A stretch of DNA of 64,000 bases from Toxotes chatareus. Lineage: Eukaryota > Chordata > Actinopteri > Toxotidae. A program made the position numbers and the translations under genes. Numbering within the stretch: position 1 is the stretch's first letter; every line of letters starts with the position of its first letter. The notes beneath the pieces are model-generated. The model had not been told where the DNA came from and did not search any database. It worked only from the letters and a program-made list of their open reading frames with translations. This document shows positions 1-10,102 of this stretch, in pieces. The DNA is taken from the NCBI GenBank assembly GCA_016801885.1, contig CM028898.1, positions 14,048,858 through 14,112,857 of the forward strand, given 5' to 3'.

Positions 1-254
1 GGGCTGAAAGAAACACAGCACACACCACTTTTCTCCAGCATTGCCTAACATCTTTTAAGAGAAGTATCTTTTAGCCAGCCACGGTAGCCACTATTGAACT
101 GTCTTGCCAAAAAACTAATTTGTTCCCTGCCCCCCTCTTACCACCCCCCCAACCCCCCCACCCCACACACACAGTGGTCCTGAGCCTCCAGTCTACTGGA
201 GTGTGTGTTTTGGGGGGCAGTTTTTTTCAGCAAGCGTGTTTAAGAGGCACGTCC

Positions 255-455
255 TCTGCGTGGATTGGCTAGTGCCAGGAGCCCGGCCGGGCGAGATCGC
301 ATCCCTCTCCACGATACCAACCAATCCTGTCCCTCCTTTGACCTGCTGGGGGCCGGCTGAACACAAGACACCGCCCCCATGGGATGATGCATGCATCTGG
401 CGCCTGATTGGAGGGCGCGTCTTTGCCCTCTATCCCTCCCCTGGCAGCCATCTTT
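255..455. promoter_or_regulatory. Candidate promoter-like GC-rich patch with CCAAT boxes and a YY1-like site
   Basis: Three CCAAT-type boxes are visible: GATTGGCT near 262, ACCAAT near 319 and GATTGG near 404. They sit in a GC-rich stretch, and GGCAGCCATCTT lies at about 442-453. The last is the reverse complement of the YY1 consensus AAGATGGCNGCC, which is usually found just downstream of start sites of housekeeping promoters. Its orientation would suggest a minus-strand transcript leaving the window to the left. No transcript evidence is available, and the patch could equally be a GC-rich part of a long untranslated region. Confidence 0.3.
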
Positions 456-1799
456 TTTCTGCCCGCGCGAGATGAGACGTCCTGGGGAGGAGAGGATTTA
501 CAGTTGAACTTGTGACAGTTTATGAGTATGAGTTATGAATATACTGTGTAAATTATGACTAGATGTACCAGAAACCACCAAAACCCAACCAAGCATTTAT
601 ATTCACTATCTAATAAGGGAGGAACAGAGAGGAGTGTGAAGTTAGCAGCTGAGATTTTGGACACATTTTTGGCATTCTGGGGTTTACCGGGTAGAAAGTG
701 TTGCACTCGTTACCCGGGCGTTGATAAAGGTGTAGGGAGATTTTCCCCAACTGAATTATAGAGGGAAAGAAATCAAGTCGGCTCAGTCAGAGAACGTGAT
801 GGCGAGAGAAACTTGATATCAAAAAACATGAAGCACCAAAGTGTAGAACTTTAGGCTTTTTATGTGTTTATGTGTTTTCGTTTGTGTGCTTGTTTTCCGA
901 CACAACGGAAAATTGTGTTGTCGTGGGACTGGGGCGGGTTTCTGAGTTGAGGTTACGTGTTTTGTTGTGTTTTTAGCGTCCTGTTCCCTTTGCGTTCCTG
1001 TGAATAAGCGGAGCCTTTTTTCGTTGGGGTTTTTTTTTTGTTTCCGTTTTTTTTTTTATTTGTCTGACGGATCCTACATTCGAGGCTCCTTTTATAAAAC
1101 AGCTGAGTTTTTAAAAAAGAGGGATTTTACTGTGCAAGTTCAAAGCTAACCTGCGCGCGCTAACACGTTCTGTTGTGTCTGTATGCATTGGAGGGAGAGA
1201 GTGGGCCGGTGAAGGCGTCTGCGTTTTGCATGTTTGCCTGCCGCCTCTCCCTCATTCACCCCTTCCGGCTCCCTCTCCCTTTTCCTCTCTCTTCAACCAT
1301 TCCCTCTTTTAACCTTCCCTCCAACTCCTTTTCTCTGCTTTCTGCAAGGGCCTGGTTTGTTTATAATCACTGTGTAAATACAGTGTGTGTATAGATATAT
1401 GTAGAAAAGTGTAATATATGTACATGTATCTAAGAGACACTCATCCTGTGTATCTGGGTATAGGCACCACCCCATGACCTCTGTGACCACCGATCTAGTT
1501 TAGGAGGAACATTTTCCTCACAGATTTCAATTTGCTGTAACTCTCCTCCTTTAAATACTTCCTTAAGATATTGGTAGCTCTCGATTAGTCACAACAAACA
1601 TGGATACACACACTCGTGTAGGCTACCGGCTCTAGTCCCATGGCCGTAAGACTGTTTTTGGAGATGGGGAATATAAGAAATAACAGGTTGAAAATAGTTT
1701 GACCCGAACAACTATGAGTTTTTAAACATGAAAACCTTCCTCATAGTTTCCTTAACTCCTGATCCCACAATGCTGTGAGCCATCTCTTCATATCATATG

Positions 1800-2309
1800 C
1801 ACACACACACACACACACACACGCCTGGTGTTGTGTTTAGGCTTTGTAACATATCCGCAGCACTACTGTGTGACCACGGCACCACCCTTGCTGTGCTGCT
1901 TAATTGTCTCCATCCATCCGCAGCAGTCGTATCCCCCGCCCCGCTCCGATATCTCCCCCACCCCCCGGTGTACCGACAAGTCCCTGCTCTTGAGATGTTT
2001 AGTTGTACCTCTCTCTGTTGTTTCTCTGTTCCTGTGTTACTGGTTTGAGTTTTTTTGTTGTCGTCGCTGTTGCTGTTAACTTTGTCGTTTGGTAATTTGT
2101 CGATCTGCCAAGCTGGAGTTCTGCACTCTCCCTCGCACACAGAAAAAAAAAAAAAAAAAAAAAAAGAAAAGGGAAAAATGGAGAAAGAAATACAACACAA
2201 AATTACAGATTGAATGATCATAGATTGATCAGGACTAAATTATTTATTAATGTAATCTGCCCTTGGTGGTTTTAAATCGTGCCTGCTCAATGGAGAGGAG
2301 TTTTGAAAG

Positions 2310-2352
<43 letters not shown>
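1800..2352. repeat. Cluster of simple repeats: (CA)n, poly(A), (GA)n
   Basis: A CA dinucleotide run lies at 1800-1822, an A-run of about 23 at 2143-2165, and a GA dinucleotide run of about 20 repeats at 2312-2351. Another composite tract, about 17 T followed by 15 G, lies outside this cluster at 3145-3176. Confidence 0.9.
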
Positions 2353-2353
<1 letters not shown>

Positions 2354-2843
2354 TGGATGTGCAGGTTTTTGTGACCTACACTGTTGAACCAGAGCGGGAG
2401 ACCTAGTTATATGCATGTTTCAGTTACGCATTTCTACCATGTACCTACCTGAATAAGGATGGAGCCTAGTGTTAATATATGATATTTGCATCTTTTGAAA
2501 TAAGAATTTCCTCCATCCAGAATGTTGAATAGGTGACATGAAAACTATTTAAACAAAAAAAAAAACAAAAAAACAAAAAAAAGCAAAATTTTTAAAAAAA
2601 GGATTCAGGAGCCGTAGCTTGGTATGAGGCCCTCGATGTTAGCGTTTTCCCTGCGTTGTAATGATATACTATTGGGCTGCGCTTTCTCCCCCAGCCTTCA
2701 CGTGGATGCTGGAGTTTTTTTGCATGATCATGATGTACAATGAAATACAACCATGAATTGACGACTATCAAGTGTTTGTCTGAGTGTTAGTTGGTCTTCA
2801 TCATAGCTTTGTTATTCTTCAAACTTGGATCTTGAAAGTATTT

Positions 2844-2849
2844 AATAAA
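2844..2849 (+). terminator. Candidate polyadenylation signal AATAAA
   Basis: AATAAA is followed about 20-30 bases later by GT-rich sequence (ACTGGTTTGTCTC), the usual layout of a vertebrate poly(A) site. It could end a plus-strand 3' UTR that fills the left flank. Confidence 0.35.
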
Positions 2850-5335
2850 AATACTATTTCAGCACTGGTTTGTCTCCCTGGACTCGTTTCATTTCTGAAG
2901 GACTGCCGCCACGCCTCTCCACGTCTGATTTAGTTTTTGTCGTCACATGGAAACATTTTTGTCCCTTCTCCAGCAAATATCTTATTGGAAAGGCATCTAT
3001 TCCGTGGAAATGTGCTTCATCCATCCCCAGACCGAACAACCTGTCAAAACAGTTTTTGTGTTTACCTTTGGTGCTTTTTAACACCGTGGTTTCTGGATAA
3101 ATGGTCTTTCATACTTGTCTGGTGTGCCACATACCTAATAATAATTTTTTTTTTTTTTTTTGGGGGGGGGGGGGGGCTGCTCGCTGTGAATTTTTGACTT
3201 TCTGAGCCGGGTTTTGTGAGAGCTTTTCATCAGCAGAGTCTCACCCTGAAATCACCAAATTTGGTGCTAATAAAGTGAGAAATGCAAGACATGTTACAGA
3301 TTATGTAACACTGCAACATTGATTAGTCATGCTGAATATCTGCTCGCATAGCCTCTTGTCCAATTTTAGGAAAGGAAACTAGTTTGTCTTCGGTGACATT
3401 TGGCACTAAGACGCAGGCTGTTAAAGGAAGAAGTTTAAATAAACCGGCTCTAGATCCTTCCACAATAAAACCACAACATGGTTCTGTGGTTGGCCACCCA
3501 GCACCACAGCTGGCATAATATTTTCCCTCCATACTTATCTGTCATCACATAACAAAGTCAGATTAAGCCCTGGATAACACTGGATCGCCTCCAGGTCATT
3601 AACATACACATAGGATAAAACCATCACTGCTGTCCATTCAACAGCTCATTGTTCTGTCTCACCACTTCAGCCTTTACACTTCCAGTGCTCTTATTTTAGC
3701 TGTGCTAAACAGTGAAGTGTTGAGTAATGTTGCAGCCTTATTTAAAAAGGTTTTGTGGTGTTATTTATGATGGTCCCAGTTATTTTAAGGATTGTGTGTG
3801 TGTCCCTGGGATGTAGGACAGCTCCCCCTGGTTCCTCTGCTTTCTGTGTGATTAATGAGGAGAGCTCAGCAGTTGGTTAACTTCGACGCTCGCATTCACT
3901 TTCTCAAAGACACAAAAAAATGGGAGAAACTCTTGAGGGAATGTGTCTTGCTCTCTCTCACCTTCGACTCTATAGTGTCAATAAAATTAGGAATAAAGCT
4001 GACCCAGAACGAGACTCTTGAATCTAAATTACTTTTGACTTTGTTGAGGTCTTTAAGGACAAGTAACCTGTTTTTCCTCTCAAAGCAAATGTTTCTAATC
4101 ATTTATAATCATGCATGACTTTACTAAGCCTTTTTTGCTCAGTGTGACCCTCAAAAACAATTGAGACATATTTTTAGAAAACAAGACTCAGTAAATTTGG
4201 ACTTTTTAAACATTTATTTATAACAAGAGTCTTCACAAACCATGCTTCATGGTGGTTGATGAAAACATGATGAAACCATTCCCTTTGCTGCATGGTTTTC
4301 TAACCTCTTTAACAATAGAACATACAAACCTGTCCAAGAAACCTGAGAGGTTCCTGTTCTAGAGACAGGCCCAACTTCCCCATAAATTGTATAAAGTAAC
4401 TGTACTTCATAGAATTACAAATCATGGAAAACTGCTTTTCATTGAAACAGACTCCGAGCATCACCCATCACATATTTTAATTCCATAATGTGGATAAGTT
4501 ATGTTGATAAACCTTAAACCAATTTCCGTGTTTACAGTTGAATGCCTCACAATTGTGAGAGTTTCAAGTCATCATACCAGTGTTAGCAAAAAAAAAGAGG
4601 CAAGTGCTTGTGTCAAAGGGAAGACGAACAGTGTAGTGGTTTGAGTGAGAACTGAAAGCAAAACTGCAAAGGATATCACAGCAGGGCTACTGAAGTGAGA
4701 AGCGGCTTCAGAGTTAGTTCCACAAAGAGCTAAGTTATTATTATATTTTCAGCTGTATTCTGTATTTTTCTTGTTGTCATCATGAAATCCATGAAAAGAT
4801 TAACACCGAGGATGATTTAATCCTGTTAGCAAGTATTGTTGGTGTAGCCAAAGCCTGATGTAGCTTTTTCTGAGTATAAATGAAACCATAGTGTTGCACT
4901 GGATGATTATGACCATGGCCACTGTTGTTTCAATCAGTCCCACATGCACTGTCCTGCTGCCATAAATAAGTCCTAGCATGTGATAATGTGCAGCTGAAAA
5001 TAGTCCCCATCAAAAGCACTATTTATTCCTTTTTAAGGAACGTATGTTAGAAATCTTCTCTGTCCACTGCAGTTGTTAGCATCCTTGTTAGTGTTTTTAA
5101 AGAATTACATCTTCTGTTGGAACAAATTCAAGTTTGAGAGTATTGAGATGGAAACTAACACATTTATGGTTTTGTTGTTTTCGTGGGACTCGTTGACAAT
5201 AAAGACAAAGAATGTCATCAGACGCAAAGTCCTCTGAAAGTGTGGGTCGAGTTTCTCAGTAGAAGTGTAGTCGATGAATGACCATCTCCCAGTTCAGCCG
5301 GCCAGTATACTTGTTCGGTTGATATTAGAAATCAC

Positions 5336-6373
5336 TTATTCCTGTCTACAGACTCTAACATCTCCAGTGACTGATTTGTTCTTCCCCTCCTCTAGAACCT
5401 CAAAGTAAAACCTCCTTGAGTATTTGTCCTTTTCTACAACCGATGAACCCAATAATCCTGTGAATCTTTTGTGGTTGAAAGGCCTCTTTTGCCAACTGCA
5501 CTTCCCATCATCAGAGACTGAGATCACAACGTGTGGTATCAGGGTCCAGAGTTACATCCACAGCATGTCGCTGAATCCACCTCATCCTCTCATCTGGGAA
5601 CTTTTCCTCTTTTTAGTTGAACTCAGAAAGTTCTCAGTGTCCTTGAGTTCTTCTGCTCATGTTCTGCTCGTACTGGCTAATCTGGATGTTGTGCTCTTGC
5701 TGATCCTTCACGTGTGGAAGGCTGGAGGGAGATGATGATCTCAGGAGGACATGGAAATGGTCGTTGATGTGTGAGAGCTGCTCCAGCTCTGTGCATCTTG
5801 GCTGTAGTGCCCTAATTTCTTGCTCAAGAGCTGTAATGACGCCTTCCGCTCTCCTCTCCATTTCCCTCTGCTTCTTCTTAATCACCCAAATGAGCTCTGA
5901 TTGGCTCCGCTCAATCAAGACCACAAGAGCAGCGAACACCTGCACGCTGTCCAATATGTCCTATTGGGCGTCCTTCTTGCTGAGCTTTACCAAGCATTTG
6001 ACCTCCTGGATGTTCTGTAGTTTCTCCTGGATCATCTGTCACGCTTGGAGATCTGTCTCTCTGAGTCTTTAACTCGTCACACTCTACCTCTGGGAGGACA
6101 GTTTCATAAGTCTAGTTGTGTTTGCTGATACAGAACTGGCAAAGACACGCTTTATCTGTCCAGAAGAATATTGTGTTTCTTGCACGTTCTCATCTCAGGG
6201 TTGAGCAGAGTGTGTCTCTTCAGGCCTGCAGCTCTGTTGTCCCCAGTTATCCTCATAATACAGGCCTTGCAGAAGTTGTGGCCACAGGTGATGGACACAG
6301 GCTCAGTGAAGACCTTCAGGCAGACTGAGCACTGAAACTGTTCTTCACACAGCAGACTGCGACAGGAAGCCAT
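5336..6373 (-). pseudogene. TRIM family pseudogene (RING/B-box, coiled coil and B30.2 remnants)
   Basis: Three out-of-frame pieces in the right order on the minus strand recall a fish TRIM protein. The piece at 6152-6373 begins MASCRSLLCEEQFQCSVCL, keeps the first RING cysteines and CGHNFC, then jumps to a B-box-like AAGLKRHTLLNPE and CKKHN. The second RING half and B-box 1 are therefore deleted in frame. It then meets a stop. The piece at 5634-5954 is coiled coil (repeated E/Q/R heptads). The piece at 5336-5527 has a PRY/SPRY-like RRFYFEV motif and ends early. The intact relative at 18,865 needs about 1.68 kb, whereas this locus spans about 1.04 kb with frameshifts. It cannot make a TRIM E3 ligase. 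A short RING-only product is conceivable but unsupported. Confidence 0.85.
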
Positions 6374-9300
6374 GCCTGCAACGTTACGTCAACCACAACG
6401 TTACTTCCTGGAAAATATATCAGGTTTTTGTTTTTCATCTCTCAAACCAATATGAGAGCTTGTGTTTTCTTTCCTCTAATACTGTAGCACATTGAAAAAG
6501 CCAGATTAATTTAGGAGTAACTCGATTTTTGTCATTGGACTTTGGGTTGAGGGTGTGCAGACAAACTTAATATATATCATCATACTGAAGGACCGCAAAC
6601 AGTGCCCACAGATATCTTACATCTGCTCGTCTGAGGGTGTGAGTGCAGCCCAAACAGGTGCTCTGCACACTTAAATTAATGAATGACGCAGCAATTCTCC
6701 CTGTTCAAATGTCGTCATGTTTATTTTTAGTTTATCATCTTAACTCTGAAGATCACATTCTCTCTCCCTCTTTGCTGAAAAAAAGAGGAGTGGCTCCTCT
6801 TGGCTCCCGTTCATGGAGCCTTTTAATGAATGATTCACATTTTTGCCATTTAACATAACAAACATGACTCTATTTTACTGAATTTTCAAATGTTATTTGT
6901 CCAGAGCTGCTTTTCATTTAAGCAGTTTATGCCCTAACATCAATACTTTTTTTAGTCCCGCAGCTGAAGCTCATCTCACACAAATCTTTGTTTTCAGTCA
7001 GATTTCTAAATATTCAACCATGTCCCAGAAGCTGACTCAATTATGCTTATTATAAATCACTTTCTCTACAGTTTTGAATAAAATGTGCCAATCCACAGCA
7101 ACAAGGGTGTCGTCTGATCCCAGCTTTTTTTTTTCCGGAGAGAAACTCATTCAAACAAAAGAAAAGATTAACAGGGCTCATGGGTGACTGAGAGCAGCAG
7201 CTAAGCAGATTTACTTTTCAATTACTTGGAAGCAATAAATGTTTTATAAGCTATCTTTTTTCTTTTTCCTAATTTATAGAGTCCATGTATTTGAGTGTGG
7301 AAAATGGCATATTATTTTCTGCAGGGCTTTAATGTGTTTTTTTTTTTTATTATTATTTTATCAAATACATTCCTAACCCATACTATGAGAGAGAACAAAA
7401 AGGATTCTTGTGCATCAAGTGTTTGCTGATCTCCTCCAACTAATCTGTCTGAACGGGCTCCTCCAGACATGAATGTCATCTTCATACTGAATCCAAATGT
7501 GCAAAGTGTGTATACAAACTCCAGCTTACCCTTTGCATATTGCATAATCACCATTATTTAGCATCTTTTGCTTTAACAAACTGAGGCTTAGAGGAAAAAA
7601 GAGTTGATTAAAGCCTATTACTGAACAACAAGACAACAGAGAAGAGAGACCACACCACTACTGAAGACTTTTTCTCACCAGGTATATGTTTTAATACTCA
7701 ATCATGATTTGGCACATTACACCAAGGAGCAGCTGATGGGTTTAACACAGGTAAAATAGGCCTACATCTTAAACACTTTGCTCCCTCACCATCCAGCCAT
7801 AGACACACAGTATTTACATTAACCTACAGGACCTGCTTGGTAAAACATCAAGTCTCGGGAAGGAAGGAGCAGTGATAGGCTTGAGTTTATGTACAGGATC
7901 ATAACAGGCGTCGGACAGGTCCATGTTGGAGAAACAGCAGTTGCAGGTTACAAGATGCTTCACGACACAGTGGTTCACTTTACATCAAAGCACAAGTCAA
8001 GTTCGTACACTTATAGCAAGAGTATAAAAAGAACCATCAGGGCCTCGTTATCCAACGACTGGTGGCCCTGTGAAAATAGAGCAATGTCGCCATCTTCTGG
8101 TTACATCACACATCTGCTCAGCGAACAACAGAACAGACAACATTTAACTTCAACAGCTCGGCTATCTAAGTCAGTCAAGAATGAATGCAGTACACATACT
8201 ATCTAAACTCTGGAGTAGTAGCTATCTATCCGTCTATCTGCCTACCACTTTATCTATCTAGAGCCATTCGCTGGAATCAGTACAAAAAGATATTTTATGA
8301 CCTGAAGGTCAGCTTCCAATGGCTTTGAAAGGAGAGAATTGTCCTGTACAATTTTAAAGGACCATACCAGTGTTTTTGCAAGTTTTATCCCCCTTAACTA
8401 CAAATACAAAAAATTACGTAGACTTGATATAACTGCTGACAAAACCATATTGTGGTGTTTTCCAGGCAACCACTGTTTCCTCTGCTTTCCCTGTGGAATA
8501 GAAATCAATTAGCAGACTCTTCAAACCTGCTTATTTGATTACATTATAAGCTTCTGATTCCTTTTTGTCAAGCATTTGCTTTAGAACACAACAGCACGGC
8601 TTTCAGAAGAGTCAGCAGCAGTATAACGTGCACATCATTGGTAATAAATACACAAAAACGTGCTAAATCACTGGTATGGTCCCAGGTTGAATAGCTTAGT
8701 CATGGGTCTAAATGAACAACAGCACTTTCACCAGTAAAGGTATAAGACAACAGCCTGAAGAGAGGAGCCCTGTTTGAAAAAGCGACATCATCCACATCTG
8801 AATTTTCATCCAAACGTAACTCGGGACGAGCATCTCCTGCTGCAGGAGTTTGGGTTTTATCTACATTAGTAATCTTGGAGGGATAGTGATGATAAGCAGT
8901 CAGCCTTTATACTAGATGCTCTGATGGTTAGTCTGTTGATTTTTGTTACGAAACAGAAATCTTCTAACAGCTCACACAGAAGACACACATTAATAGGTGA
9001 ATTTTAGCATAGATTCTTGTGTGACCATCTTTGAAATGTCCCCCGAATGTTGTGATGCTAATGCAATTGTCCTTAAAATACATGCCATGCTGATTTTTTT
9101 TTTTTTCTTTTTGGATTTTCAGTATCAGTGAAAGGCCCTCGTCAGCACGCTGTTAAATCTGCCAGGCTCTACCTAAACATTGCTGACCCATCAGGCATTG
9201 TTCTGGCTGTAACTCACTCACATGTAAAGCACCACAAATCACCCACACACTCAGTCGTCCTGGCAGTTTGGGATGGTCTGCCCACACTGCTGACGATCGG

Positions 9301-9518
9301 CAACCGCAAACACTTGGGATTTAACAACACTGAGTTCAGATTTGAAATGAGCACACAGACGGCCATTTTTACTGACTTAAGTTTAGGGCATCTGTCTTTT
9401 CTTTTGGTGTCAAAGTTAAGTTTCATCTTCCTTTAACCTCCTCCTCCTCCTCCTCCTCCTCCTCCTCCTCCTCAGGCGGTCACATGGCACAGATGGTAAG
9501 CCAATGGCACGGCCTCAA
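6374..9518. other. Intergenic stretch downstream of prss12
   Basis: No gene recognised. The part adjoining 9,518 is likely the prss12 3' untranslated region (minus strand). An imperfect TATC-type tract lies near 8,220-8,265 and a CCT trinucleotide run at 9,437-9,473. Open frames of about 100 codons at 7,889-8,206 and 9,128-9,436 resemble nothing I know and look like chance. Confidence 0.5.
9437..9473. repeat. (CCT)n microsatellite
   Basis: About twelve CCT units, 46 bases downstream of the prss12 stop codon when read on the minus strand (as AGG repeats), so probably within its 3' UTR. Confidence 0.9.
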
Positions 9519-10102
9519 TCAGACCAGAATTTGTGTGTTTGTGTCTGATTCCCCTACATAGTGGGTCTGTGTGGTCTTAGTGTGCGTGTTAACGTGCTGA
9601 TGAGTGTGTGCGTGTTTCGGTTTAATCTCACTGATTTCATTTGTCTGTTGTTGAGTGTGTGTGTGTTTGAGCTTGCCGTGCATGTGGAAGTATTTATCTT
9701 TGCCCTCGCTGTGTGTGTGTTCCTCATGTGTGTGTGTTAGATCATTGTGTGTGAGATCCTCTTGTGTCTGTGCATGCGTGTGCGGTTCCTCTGGATGTAC
9801 TCGCATGTTGACGACCTCGTCGATCCAGCTCCTGAAGCGGCTGACTCGAGTGTAGAGTGCAGGAGAGGAGGGGTCAGCGCAGCTGTAACCCCCGGCAACA
9901 ACCCCAGTGAGGACCCATCGACCTGTCTCCTCCTGACATACCAGCCCGCCTCCAGAGTTGCCCTGACAACTGTCACCGTGGAGGAGGCTGGTGTCTGGAG
10001 GACTGCCGGCACACAGTGTGCCGTGGCTGGAGAAGCTGTCGCCATAGCGCTTCTTACATTGCCATGACGACATGAGAGGGACCCAGGATGCAAGAACTGA
10101 GT
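9519..10102 (-). CDS. prss12: prss12 exon 14: catalytic serine region and His/Thr-rich tail
   Basis: I place the acceptor at CTCCTAG (exon starts at 10102) because it gives DSVLASWVPLM, which aligns with the xxLQxAxVPL strand of trypsins. An AG six bases later (start 10096) would also stay in frame. It encodes GDSCQGNSGGG with Ser775, then VVAGGYSC where SWGxGC is usual, and SRFRSWIDEV, the normal end of the domain. The frame then continues about 92 residues with many HTH repeats (about 18 His) before TGA at 9521-9519. Confidence 0.88.

Larger units (their letters stand above)
1..5335. other. Left flank without a supportable coding gene
   Basis: No open reading frame here resembles a known protein, and none shows the length or splice context of an exon. 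The stretch contains a GC-rich patch (about 240-480), then T-rich sequence with a Pumilio-like TGTAAATA at 1373-1380, several simple repeats, and an AATAAA followed by GT-rich sequence near 2850. That composition would fit the long 3' untranslated region of a plus-strand gene lying to the left, but this is inference. From 3,200 to 5,335 I see ordinary AT-rich intergenic sequence and nothing else. Confidence 0.5.

Noticed and set aside
1793..2221. 142-codon minus-strand frame
   Set aside because: It begins in a CA microsatellite and ends in a poly(A) tract; no protein resemblance.
1..3200. snoRNA host transcript suggested by human gene order near PRSS12
   Set aside because: I could not see an H/ACA or C/D snoRNA that I could support.
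10096..10102. Alternative acceptor six bases downstream for prss12 exon 14
   Set aside because: It is in frame, but the upstream site gives a better fit to the family strand before the VPL motif. Only RNA data would settle it; the effect is two residues.
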